The notes under the pieces are model-generated. The model was not told the origin of the DNA, ran no database searches, and worked only from the letters and a program-made list of their open reading frames with translations. A stretch of 64,000 bases of DNA from a virus: positions 40,926 to 104,925 of IMG/VR virus record IMGVR_UViG_3300017782_004332. One strand, given 5' to 3'. The position numbers and the translations under genes were made by a program. Positions 50,435 to 58,165 of this stretch are shown piece by piece (the stretch's first letter is position 1; every line of letters begins with the position of its first letter).

Positions 50435-50922
50435 TGTTTGGGTCGATTAAAATAGCAATAGTATTAATTATGTTGGCAGGTGCTGGCGGTGGCTTTGTTT
50501 ATGTTAAAGGCCTTAAAGCAGACTTGGCAACATCAGAAGCAAACAATCTAAAATTAGAACAAAGTGTTGAAAGCCAAAAGGCTGTGATAGAACAACAGGC
50601 TAATGACTTCAAAGCAATTCTTGTTGCTAACCAAGAACTTGAAAAAACAAATAAAACACTTGCCGCAGAGTTTGCCGATCTTGACAAACGTTTCAATAAA
50701 ATTAATGGTCGTGGTGAAGTAAGAGACTTAGGTGATCTTGCTGTAAAAAGAACCAAGCCAATCGAACGTGTTATTAATAATGCTACCAAGAAAGCAATGA
50801 GATGTGTAGAAATTGCTATGGGAGCAGAACTAACAGAAAAGGAAAAAACCGCTACTAAGAAATCAGAGATTAATTCTGAATGTCCAAGTATAGCGAATCC
50901 AAGTTATGTACCATATGATTAA
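50434..50922 (+). CDS. Putative i-spanin (Rz-like)
   Basis: A 162-residue protein with an N-terminal transmembrane helix (about 5-25) and a long coiled coil (about 28-90), then a region with two Cys. This is the i-spanin plan. Spanins join inner and outer membranes to finish lysis of Gram-negative hosts. The next gene, overlapping by 17 nt, is a lipoprotein, as expected for the o-spanin partner. Similarity is architectural only. Confidence 0.7.
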   Translation: MFGSIKIAIVLIMLAGAGGGFVYVKGLKADLATSEANNLKLEQSVESQKAVIEQQANDFKAILVANQELEKTNKTLAAEFADLDKRFNKINGRGEVRDLGDLAVKRTKPIERVINNATKKAMRCVEIAMGAELTEKEKTATKKSEINSECPSIANPSYVPYD

Positions 50923-51274
50923 AAATACAATTTTAATTTTATTACTTGCTGTTGTTGTAAGTGGCTGTTCAAGTGTGAAAGAACTAAAAATCTTTGAAAC
51001 AGAAGTTCCAAGAGAGAAATTAAACTTACCACACCCTGAAGCGGCTAAAATGGAACCACTACAGTGGGTAATCATTACAAGCGAAAACGCTGAAGAAGTA
51101 TTTGCTAAACTAAAAGAACAAGGCAAAGATCCTGTGTTGTTTGGTTTAAGCGACAAGGACTATGAGTTCCTATCTAAGAACTTTGCACAGATCCGTGCAT
51201 ACATGATCAAGCAACGTCAGGTTATAGATCAATACAAAGACTACTACGAGAACGAAGACAACAAAGCAGAGTAA
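50906..51274 (+). CDS. Outer-membrane lipoprotein, putative o-spanin
   Basis: About 120 residues with a lipoprotein signal (lipobox VVSGC-SS). The mature part is charged and helical with a coiled-coil end. Start may be ATG 50906 or 50915. Overlap with the Rz-like gene supports a two-component spanin. Unusually long for an o-spanin. Confidence 0.7.
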   Translation: MYHMIKNTILILLLAVVVSGCSSVKELKIFETEVPREKLNLPHPEAAKMEPLQWVIITSENAEEVFAKLKEQGKDPVLFGLSDKDYEFLSKNFAQIRAYMIKQRQVIDQYKDYYENEDNKAE

Positions 51275-51275
51275 T

Positions 51276-51449
51276 ATGTTTAGAGCAGTAATCATATTAA
51301 CTTTGGCGATTGTTCTGGCTGGTTGTTCAGCAAAAACTTCATGTAAAGTAAAACCCGGTGTTGATATAGACGTTGAAAACATTCAAACTATAGATGATCT
51401 TAAAAATCCTAACGTAACTCCTAAGGGCGAATTAGCCTGTTCTTTCTAA
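51276..51449 (+). CDS. Small second lipoprotein of the lysis region
   Basis: A 57-residue protein with lipobox VLAGC-SA and two more Cys in the short mature part (TSCKV, LACSF). It starts 1 nt after the previous stop. It could be the true short o-spanin or an exclusion lipoprotein; the sequence does not decide. Confidence 0.65.
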   Translation: MFRAVIILTLAIVLAGCSAKTSCKVKPGVDIDVENIQTIDDLKNPNVTPKGELACSF

Positions 51450-51455
51450 TAAATA
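51450..51455 (+). promoter_or_regulatory. Late-type promoter box (TAAATA)
   Basis: CTAATAAATACTC, 23 nt before the ATG at 51479, with an AGAGG site. Confidence 0.55.
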
Positions 51456-51478
51456 CTCACATAACAAAGAGGAAAACT

Positions 51479-51760
51479 ATGTGGGAAATGATTGAAAGAA
51501 TGGCAACAGATCGACTATGGATCTATACTGCCTTAGTTGGATCGCTATTCGGACTTGCGTTTTCAACTTATATCAAAGGTACACGTATTGGATTATGGGC
51601 CTATGCAAAGTTTGATTTGGTTGTAGATTTTTTAGTTGAGCGATATGGCTGGACTTGGTTACAACAGCCTACAGATGCTTGGCGTAAAAAGTATCCACAC
51701 GTAACAAAGAAAATCGATGAGTTAGAAACTCGTCTAAAGAAATTAGAGGGTAAAAAATAA
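51479..51760 (+). CDS. Small membrane protein with coiled-coil tail
   Basis: A 93-residue protein with one transmembrane helix (about 14-33), a Trp-rich middle and a Lys/Glu coiled coil (KKIDELETRLKKLEGKK). Located between spanins and a holin-like protein; its tail overlaps the next start by one base. Possibly a lysis or virion component. Confidence 0.6.
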   Translation: MWEMIERMATDRLWIYTALVGSLFGLAFSTYIKGTRIGLWAYAKFDLVVDFLVERYGWTWLQQPTDAWRKKYPHVTKKIDELETRLKKLEGKK

Positions 51761-52095
51761 TGAGTGATTTAAAAACTGAAAAAGAAAAAATTGCGGCAGG
51801 ACATGCAATTAAAAAGAGTGTACAAATTGATCTTGAAGTAGACACAACTACTACCGACAGTTCAAAAAATCCTTACCAAGGACTTATCCATATGGCAAAA
51901 GCAGTTGATGCTTGGAGAATTTTTCCAAGACTGTTCTTAACTGTTTACATTGTATTGTTATACAAATGTGTTATTTGGTACATGGATCTAGCGGCTCCTA
52001 CAATGGAACAATCAGGTTTGATTAGTATTGTAGTTGGTGCTGGTGCGGCATGGTTTGGTCTTTACACAGGTACATCTAAAAAGTCAGACAAATAG
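51760..52095 (+). CDS. Holin-like membrane protein
   Basis: A 111-residue protein: a charged N-terminal 50 residues, then two transmembrane helices (about 55-75 and 83-103), the second with LISIVVGAGAAWFGLYTG, and a short Lys-rich end. Similar proteins stand in lysis cassettes of marine phages. A holin would release the endolysin. Assignment rests on topology and position. Confidence 0.6.
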   Translation: MSDLKTEKEKIAAGHAIKKSVQIDLEVDTTTTDSSKNPYQGLIHMAKAVDAWRIFPRLFLTVYIVLLYKCVIWYMDLAAPTMEQSGLISIVVGAGAAWFGLYTGTSKKSDK

Positions 52096-52098
52096 AAC

Positions 52099-52127
52099 TT
52101 GACAAACACCTAAAATAAGTATATAAT
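52099..52127 (+). promoter_or_regulatory. Consensus sigma70 promoter TTGACA-17-TATAAT (leaderless dnaJ)
   Basis: -35 at 52099-52104, -10 at 52122-52127, then 6 nt and the ATG at 52134. Confidence 0.85.
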
Positions 52128-52133
52128 AGTACT

Positions 52134-53000
52134 ATGGATTATTATGACTCTTTAGGTGTTTCTCGTAATGCCTCCGAAAAAGAAATAAAAACGGCTTTCC
52201 GCAAATTGGCGGCAAAGCACCATCCTGACAAAGGTGGAGATCATAAAAAGTTTACACAACTTAACGAAGCATATCAAGTATTAAGTAATCCTGAAAAGAA
52301 AGCAATGTATGACCAATATGGAACTACAGAGGCACCACAAGGATTTGGACCAAATGGTTTTCAAGGTACTGGAGGGTTCCAAGATATGTTTAGTCAAATG
52401 TTTGGACAAGGGACTGGAGACTTTGACGGAGAAGAAATTATTTTTGGTCCGGGTGGGTTTACTCGAAGACGTAGTAATAGAAACCACGATGTAAGAACTA
52501 ATTTACAGATTAGTTTAGAAAATGCATATAATGGACATGAAGTAACTGTCCAATTTCCATTACCGCAAGGTGGAACAAGAACAATTGATGTAAAGATACC
52601 AAAAGGTATTGATCATGGACAAACTATTAGATTACGCGGGTTAGGAGACCAAAGTATAAAAGGTGTGCCTCCGGGTGATCTTCATATAGCAGTTTCGATA
52701 CATGATTATAGAGGATATAAACGGCAAGGAAATGATCTCCAAAAAGACTTGACAATTAACGTTTTTGACCTTATAATAGGTACTAAGGTAAAGGTAGATC
52801 ATATTAATGGAGAAAGTTATAATTTAAACATACCTTCCGGAACACAACCTGATACTGTATATAGTATTGGCGGAAAAGGTATGCCTGTTGTAAATGGCAA
52901 TGGATATGGAAATTTGTACATCAAAGTTAAACCCGAGATACCAAAAAATCTTACGCCAGAGCAACTAGAAATGATAACTAAAATTAGAGGAAAACAATGA
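52134..53000 (+). CDS. dnaJ: DnaJ-type cochaperone (class II/CbpA-like)
   Basis: A 288-residue J-protein: J domain with HPD at 30-32 (KHHPDKGG), a Gly/Phe-rich linker (about 65-105), then two C-terminal beta domains (KIPKGIDHGQTIRLRG, GGKGMPVVNGNGYGNLY). The CxxCxGxG zinc domain is absent. J-proteins stimulate Hsp70 and deliver substrates; no viral DnaK is seen here, so it would act with the host Hsp70. The promoter geometry implies a leaderless mRNA. A second consensus promoter lies inside the gene for def and clpA. Confidence 0.95.
   Translation: MDYYDSLGVSRNASEKEIKTAFRKLAAKHHPDKGGDHKKFTQLNEAYQVLSNPEKKAMYDQYGTTEAPQGFGPNGFQGTGGFQDMFSQMFGQGTGDFDGEEIIFGPGGFTRRRSNRNHDVRTNLQISLENAYNGHEVTVQFPLPQGGTRTIDVKIPKGIDHGQTIRLRGLGDQSIKGVPPGDLHIAVSIHDYRGYKRQGNDLQKDLTINVFDLIIGTKVKVDHINGESYNLNIPSGTQPDTVYSIGGKGMPVVNGNGYGNLYIKVKPEIPKNLTPEQLEMITKIRGKQ
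52749..52777 (+). promoter_or_regulatory. Consensus sigma70 promoter TTGACA-17-TATAAT inside dnaJ
   Basis: -35 at 52749-52754, -10 at 52772-52777, about 220 nt before def. It would drive def and clpA separately from dnaJ. Confidence 0.65.
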
Positions 53001-53509
53001 ACTTAATTTATTACCCAGACGAATTTTTAAACAAACAAGTAAAACCAGTTGACTTCGAAAACCCTGGCATGGATCTAGCAGATGTTAAAAAAGATATGCT
53101 AGACATTATGTATGCTAGTGATGGAGTAGGATTAAGTGCAAACCAAGTAGGCATTGATGCACAGATATTTGTCATGGGAAGTAAACATGTTCCTGATAAA
53201 AGTGCAGTCTTTATCAATCCTAAAGTATTAGAAGCAAGTAAAGAAACAACATTAGATTGGGAAGGTTGTTTAAGTTTCCCTGGAGTTTACGTAAAACTAC
53301 ATAGACCCAAGTGGATAGTAGCAGAATTTTATAACGAGAAAGGTGAGAAGCAAACAGGCAAAATTGAAGAATATGATGCAAGATGTTACCTTCATGAATT
53401 AGATCACTTACTTGGTATTACATATAAAGATCGTGCAAGTGGTCTTAAATGGGAAATGGCAGTAAAACGTGCAAATAAATTTAAGAAACGAGGATTAATT
53501 AATGCTTGA
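52997..53509 (+). CDS. def: Peptide deformylase
   Basis: A 170-residue deformylase: GVGLSANQVG (motif 1), EGCLSFPG (motif 2, with the metal-ligand Cys) and CYLHELDHLLG (motif 3, HExDH). It removes the formyl group from new proteins and is known from cyanophages. It overlaps dnaJ by 4 nt and clpA by 8 nt, giving a tight protein-maturation operon. The Gln before HExDH in many bacterial enzymes is Leu here. Confidence 0.95.
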   Translation: MNLIYYPDEFLNKQVKPVDFENPGMDLADVKKDMLDIMYASDGVGLSANQVGIDAQIFVMGSKHVPDKSAVFINPKVLEASKETTLDWEGCLSFPGVYVKLHRPKWIVAEFYNEKGEKQTGKIEEYDARCYLHELDHLLGITYKDRASGLKWEMAVKRANKFKKRGLINA

Positions 53510-55772
53510 ACCTGATTCGCAATTAGAAAGTATTTTTGAAAAGGCTATTAAATTAGCACAAGATGCAAAACACGAGTATGTTACTGTAGAACATTTCTGC
53601 TATGCACTTGTATTGAACGAAGATTTTAAAGAAGTGCTCGAAGACTTTGGTGCAGATGCTACAGAGATGGGCAAAGAGTTATCTACCTTCATCGGAACAA
53701 AACTACAGGAAATTGTTAATGAGACCCGCAAAGGTCGTCCGACTAAAACACAAGCATTAGAACGTGTACTCAATAGAGCATTTACACAAACACTGTTTAG
53801 TGGTAGGACTACTATTTCTCCAAGTGATGTATTCATGTCGATAATAAATGAAAAGAAATCTTACAGTTCTTTCTTAATGAAGAAATACAATATTGATAAA
53901 GAAAAATTTAGTAACTTTATTGAAACCGAGGAAGTTCTAGGTCAGGCGGCAAGTGGTGAATATAATAAGAGTCAGTTAGAAAGACTTATAAGTCAATTTT
54001 GTTCTAATCTTTCTGCTAAAGCAAAAGCAGGTAAAATTGATCCTGTTATTGGCAGAGGAAAAGAGATTGAAGAAACTGTGCTTATTTTAGCACGTAGACA
54101 AAAAGCAAACGTAATGTTAGTTGGTGATCCGGGTGTTGGTAAAACTGCAATCGCTGAAGGACTAGCAGTTGAAATAGTTAATGACAATGTTCCAAATTTT
54201 ATTAAAGGTGCAACAGTATATTCATTAGATATTGGAGCAATGGTTGCCGGAAGCAAATATCGAGGAGACTTTGAAGAACGACTTAAAATGGTTGTTCATG
54301 CATTAGAAAAGAAAAAGAATAGTATTTTATTCATCGACGAAGCACATATGATTAATGGTGCAGGTAGTGGTGGACAAGGTCAAGCAAATGATATGGCTAA
54401 TATGCTAAAGCCTGCTTTAAGTAAAGGAACAATCAAGGTCGTAGCAAGTACTACATGGGAAGAATATCGTAAGCACTTTGAAAAAGATCGTGCTTTAATG
54501 CGTAGGTTCCAACGTGTAACAATTGACGAGCCTGATGAGGAAACAACAATTGATATCTTAAAAGGTATTAAAAAATACTACGAAGAGCATCATAATGTAA
54601 AAATTACTGAAAAAGCAATTGAAGGAGCAGTTAAGTATTCAATTAAGTACATGGCTGATAAAAAATTACCTGATAAAGCAATCGATGTAATTGACCGTGC
54701 AGGTGCAAGATTTAAAATAAAAGATGTCGAAAACGGTATTATTGATCATGACGAAGTTGTTTACGAAATTAGTAAACTTACAAACCTACCACTAGAACAA
54801 GTGGCCGCAAAAGATAATGAATCAATGCGTGACCTTGATGGTAATATGAAAAAACGTGTGTATGGTCAAGATGATGCAATCAATAGTTTACTTGACAAAA
54901 TTTTTATTGCTCAAGCAGGATTGAAGTCTCTTAATAAACCTGTAGGTTCATTTTTGTTTGTAGGTCCAACTGGGTGTGGTAAAACAGAAACAGCAAAAGT
55001 TTTAGCAGAAGAAATGGGCACAAAACTTGTACGTTTTGATATGAGTGAATTCCAAGAGAAACATTCTGTTGCTAAATTTATTGGTGCACCTCCAGGATAT
55101 GTAGGGTTTGAGGAAGACGCTGGTCAACTTATTACTAAACTGCAAGAAAATCCTAATTGTATTTTGTTGTTAGATGAAATTGAAAAAGCACACAAAGACG
55201 TTGCTAATATATTACTAGGACTTATGGATAACGGATTTGTTACAGGATCTAATGGTAAGAAAGCAGATGCTCGTAATGCAGTTGTTATTATGACATCAAA
55301 CTTAGGTGCTAGGGAAATGGAAAAAAATGGTGTAGGATTTGGTAACCTCGAACGTGAAGGTGAAGATGATACAGCAGTTAATGATTTCTTTGCTCCAGAA
55401 TTTAGAAATAGATTAGATGGTATTATCAAATTTGGTAAACTAGATAAAGCAACAAGTTCTCTTATTGTTGATAAGTTTATTAAAGAAACTAACGATCTTG
55501 TAAAAGACAAAGGTATCTTTGTTATTCTTACTGATAATGCAAAACAGCATTTAATTAAAAAAGGATTCAATAAGAAAATGGGTGCAAGACCTTTACAACG
55601 TGTAATTGATCAAGATATTAAGAAGCCAATGAGTAAAGAAGTATTGTTTGGTGATCTTGTTAGTGGTGGTAAAGTTACTGTAGATGTAGTTGATGGTGAA
55701 ATTACACTTTCAATTGAAAATTTTATGACAGAAACCACAGGACAAGAAATTGAAAGCGAAACACACAAATAA
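53502..55772 (+). CDS. clpA: ClpA-like AAA+ unfoldase
   Basis: A 756-residue Hsp100 with ClpA length and plan: N domain (about 1-150), first AAA with Walker A GDPGVGKT (Lys214) and ILFIDEAHM, no ClpB-type middle coiled coil, second AAA with GPTGCGKT (Lys494) and LLLDEIEKAH. GVGFGN near 611-613 fits the (I/V/L)GF/L loop that docks on ClpP. It would unfold substrates for the viral ClpP at 20797, the divergent ClpP at 15300, or host ClpP. A full-length Clp ATPase in a phage is uncommon. No ClpS adaptor is visible. Confidence 0.94.
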   Translation: MLEPDSQLESIFEKAIKLAQDAKHEYVTVEHFCYALVLNEDFKEVLEDFGADATEMGKELSTFIGTKLQEIVNETRKGRPTKTQALERVLNRAFTQTLFSGRTTISPSDVFMSIINEKKSYSSFLMKKYNIDKEKFSNFIETEEVLGQAASGEYNKSQLERLISQFCSNLSAKAKAGKIDPVIGRGKEIEETVLILARRQKANVMLVGDPGVGKTAIAEGLAVEIVNDNVPNFIKGATVYSLDIGAMVAGSKYRGDFEERLKMVVHALEKKKNSILFIDEAHMINGAGSGGQGQANDMANMLKPALSKGTIKVVASTTWEEYRKHFEKDRALMRRFQRVTIDEPDEETTIDILKGIKKYYEEHHNVKITEKAIEGAVKYSIKYMADKKLPDKAIDVIDRAGARFKIKDVENGIIDHDEVVYEISKLTNLPLEQVAAKDNESMRDLDGNMKKRVYGQDDAINSLLDKIFIAQAGLKSLNKPVGSFLFVGPTGCGKTETAKVLAEEMGTKLVRFDMSEFQEKHSVAKFIGAPPGYVGFEEDAGQLITKLQENPNCILLLDEIEKAHKDVANILLGLMDNGFVTGSNGKKADARNAVVIMTSNLGAREMEKNGVGFGNLEREGEDDTAVNDFFAPEFRNRLDGIIKFGKLDKATSSLIVDKFIKETNDLVKDKGIFVILTDNAKQHLIKKGFNKKMGARPLQRVIDQDIKKPMSKEVLFGDLVSGGKVTVDVVDGEITLSIENFMTETTGQEIESETHK

Positions 55773-56472
55773 ATTATTCTTTAGCAAGTATGCATATAGA
55801 TTTGTAATTAAATCGCCGCATATTAGTTGTATTAGATATCCAGAACAAAAACAAATAACAGCATTGTTTAACAGTGAAACATATGAAGAATATCTAGCAA
55901 ACGCACAGTATAGAAAAAAAATGTGGCGTACATGGCAAGACACTGACGTGATTACAAAAGGATTATGGAAAAGTCGGTTTGTTATAAACAAAGTATTTGA
56001 GTTTAAAGAAAAATATCAAAATAAACATAACGATTTTACTATAAGATTAGAAAGTAATACTTGTGGAGTTTATTCTAATGACAAAGAAATGTTTGAAAAC
56101 GGGTGTGCTATTTTTAAAAATGAAATATGCGAATTAACATGGCCAAAAAACGAACGACATCTAAAGTTTCTTTTAGATAACCCTACGAACGAAATAGTAG
56201 AGGCATACCCATATAACAAATATAGATACAGAGTTAATCTAAGAGATAAAAGACTAACAACAGATCAAAAAGAAAACTTTAAGGATTGGATCAAAACATA
56301 CAGTAATTTAAAGATTAGTGACGAAACATTACGGAGAATAAAGTTAGGCGGTTATAACCTGAATGGTAAATTTTTATACTCGACAAATAAAGAAATGATG
56401 TTACTATTACAACTATACCTCGGCGATGCAATTAAAAGTATTACTGAGTTCAAACTAGAAAAGGACATATAA
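55750..56472 (+). CDS. Hypothetical protein
   Basis: A 240-residue basic, aromatic-rich protein starting with TTG within the clpA end (23-nt overlap). KYAYRFVIKSPH near the start and FNSETYEEYLANAQYRKKMW are notable but match nothing I know. Soluble, mixed alpha/beta. It overlaps the next gene by one base. Confidence 0.5.
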   Translation: MKAKHTNKLFFSKYAYRFVIKSPHISCIRYPEQKQITALFNSETYEEYLANAQYRKKMWRTWQDTDVITKGLWKSRFVINKVFEFKEKYQNKHNDFTIRLESNTCGVYSNDKEMFENGCAIFKNEICELTWPKNERHLKFLLDNPTNEIVEAYPYNKYRYRVNLRDKRLTTDQKENFKDWIKTYSNLKISDETLRRIKLGGYNLNGKFLYSTNKEMMLLLQLYLGDAIKSITEFKLEKDI

Positions 56473-56762
56473 TGAACAATACAGAAAATGTAACAATAAT
56501 GCAAGAACTTATAAAACGCAATATTGTTAAAGAAGGTACTAGCATTAATGCACAAGTAATTGCTAATGGGCTCGGAGGACAACCTGTTGTCGTTAACAAA
56601 TTAGTTTCGTTAACTAACTTAGGTCGACAAAAAGCAAAAGGTTGGGATCGTTGTGATGCAGGTAAAGACCATACATATAATGTAAAATATAGTGCTATTA
56701 CTGCCGTAGAAGGCATGGATATCAAACGTATGGCACAAGCATATAAAATCAAATTTAAATAA
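56472..56762 (+). CDS. Small hypothetical protein
   Basis: A 96-residue soluble protein with a VIANGLGGQPVVVNKLVSL middle and a basic end. No family recognised. Its stop overlaps the next promoter box. Confidence 0.5.
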   Translation: MNNTENVTIMQELIKRNIVKEGTSINAQVIANGLGGQPVVVNKLVSLTNLGRQKAKGWDRCDAGKDHTYNVKYSAITAVEGMDIKRMAQAYKIKFK

Positions 56763-56765
56763 ATA
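56760..56765 (+). promoter_or_regulatory. Late-type promoter box (leaderless geometry)
   Basis: TAAATA overlaps the previous stop codon; 5 nt (AGTGT) later comes the ATG at 56771. Confidence 0.55.
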
Positions 56766-56770
56766 AGTGT

Positions 56771-57163
56771 ATGCCAGAACAAAGCACAAATTTTGAATTT
56801 ACAATTTCCGGATCTACTACCGTACAAGTAGACCATCCAGGTGACAGTACTGCTGAAGAATACATCAGTGCTAAACTTAAAGGAGATGGTTACTATAAAG
56901 GCGGTGACGGTAGACACACATATGCATTAAAAGTTGATGGTTTCTACGGAACTATTATGATGCAAGGAACTCTTGCAGAAACACCTGCAGAAACAGACTG
57001 GGTTGACATCACAACAACCGAACATACTGCAACATCGGCAGATAGTACTGTTAATAGAGATGGTGCATATCTTTATAATTTTGATGGTAATTTTGTTTGG
57101 ATTAGAGTGAAGGTAACTAACTTTACTGATGGAACAGTAAATTATATAAGGGTAAACTACTAA
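56771..57163 (+). CDS. Beta-sandwich-like protein, possible virion decoration
   Basis: A 130-residue beta-rich protein (FEFTISGSTTVQVDHPGD, WVDITTTEHTATSAD, FVWIRVKVTNFTDGTVNYIR). The pattern suggests an Ig-like or discoidin-like fold, often used for capsid decoration. No Cys. Leaderless-type late promoter box. Function inferred from composition only. Confidence 0.55.
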   Translation: MPEQSTNFEFTISGSTTVQVDHPGDSTAEEYISAKLKGDGYYKGGDGRHTYALKVDGFYGTIMMQGTLAETPAETDWVDITTTEHTATSADSTVNRDGAYLYNFDGNFVWIRVKVTNFTDGTVNYIRVNY

Positions 57164-57453
57164 TGAGTGAACATTTTGTAAGAATTATTTTTAATGAAGA
57201 ACAGAACGATAAGTTTATGAGAACATTCGCAGGTGCTATGTCACATACATTAGATGAATGTTTACTTGAATCTGCTGAAAACCAAATTACCTTTGAATCT
57301 TATAAGACGTCTGAAGGACACCATGTCTACGAAGTTGCACTAACACAAGAATTAAGTAACGATCGAGCAGACAAAATGGCTAACACTATTGCTTCTGCAA
57401 TTGATGGCGATTACGAAATCGAAGTTAGCGGCGAAGGCCATACTGTACAATAA
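57163..57453 (+). CDS. Small hypothetical protein
   Basis: A 96-residue acidic alpha/beta protein, overlapping the previous stop by one base (TAATG). No family recognised. Confidence 0.5.
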   Translation: MSEHFVRIIFNEEQNDKFMRTFAGAMSHTLDECLLESAENQITFESYKTSEGHHVYEVALTQELSNDRADKMANTIASAIDGDYEIEVSGEGHTVQ

Positions 57454-57484
57454 CCACTTTGGTTAAATTAATTACCATAAATCA

Positions 57485-57513
57485 TTGACTTCATAAACAT
57501 TTGACTGTATTAT
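57485..57513 (+). promoter_or_regulatory. Sigma70 promoter TTGACT-17-TATTAT
   Basis: -35 at 57485-57490, -10 at 57508-57513, for the gene at 57567, which is closed by a terminator: a single-gene transcription unit. Confidence 0.75.
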
Positions 57514-57566
57514 ATACTATGTAAACACTTAATTGTGAGTGTTGCAAAATGTCAATAGGAGAAAAT

Positions 57567-57836
57567 ATGACTAATAATAGTAAAACAATCCAAGCAAAAG
57601 TTCTTGCTTCTTTACAAGAAGGCAACGAATTAACTGCGGCTCAAATCAAATCAAGATTTGGTGCTGGTAACCCTGGTGCAGTAATCCAAGCATTACGTTT
57701 CAACGGTTTTCCAATTTACCTAAACACTGTTAAAGACAGTAAAGGTAGAACGTATAACAAGTACAGATTAGGTACTGCTTCAAGAGCAGTTGTAGCCGCT
57801 GGTTACAAAGCAATGGCTAAAGGCCTAGTTGCTTAA
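57567..57836 (+). CDS. Small winged-helix-like protein
   Basis: An 89-residue basic protein: KVLASLQEGNELTAAQIKSRF, then NPGAVIQALRFNGFPIY and TYNKYRLG fit a winged-helix DNA-binding fold. Similar proteins occur in cyanophages. The ATG at 57567 (site TAGGAG) is preferred to an in-frame ATG at 57549 lacking one. With its own promoter and terminator it is probably abundant and regulatory. Confidence 0.65.
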   Translation: MTNNSKTIQAKVLASLQEGNELTAAQIKSRFGAGNPGAVIQALRFNGFPIYLNTVKDSKGRTYNKYRLGTASRAVVAAGYKAMAKGLVA

Positions 57837-57851
57837 TCAATCTATCCGGAT

Positions 57852-57882
57852 AGAGGCCCCCACTCGGGGCCTCTTCTACTTT
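57852..57882 (+). terminator. Rho-independent terminator
   Basis: A 9-bp stem AGAGGCCCC/GGGGCCTCT around CACTC, followed by TCTACTTT. One of only two strong terminators in the window. Confidence 0.85.
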
Positions 57883-57896
57883 ATGGAGGACCACAA

Positions 57897-58127
57897 ATGA
57901 AAGAAGTACTACCAGAGAAAATTAATATTACTTGCACTGATAATGACCAAGTTAAAGAAGCATATTTGAGTCGATTTATAGATGGTGATCATATGGAAGT
58001 AATAGTTAATACAGTTAAAATACACCTAAAACATAATGGTAGAGGCCTTTATGTAGGTAACATGGCTGGGTTTGAATTTACAGCAAAATCACCAGAAATC
58101 ACACAAATCAAACACTTTCGAAGATAA
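57897..58127 (+). CDS. Small hypothetical protein
   Basis: A 76-residue soluble, beta-rich protein behind ATGGAGG. GLYVGNMAGFEFTAKSPE is the most distinctive stretch. No family recognised. Confidence 0.5.
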   Translation: MKEVLPEKINITCTDNDQVKEAYLSRFIDGDHMEVIVNTVKIHLKHNGRGLYVGNMAGFEFTAKSPEITQIKHFRR

Positions 58128-58138
58128 GTCCGTTTGCA

Positions 58139-58144
58139 TAAATA
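58139..58144 (+). promoter_or_regulatory. Late-type promoter box (TAAATA)
   Basis: GCATAAATACTT, 21 nt before the ATG at 58166, with TAGGAG between. Confidence 0.6.
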
Positions 58145-58165
58145 CTTCTGTAGGAGTATAATAAT

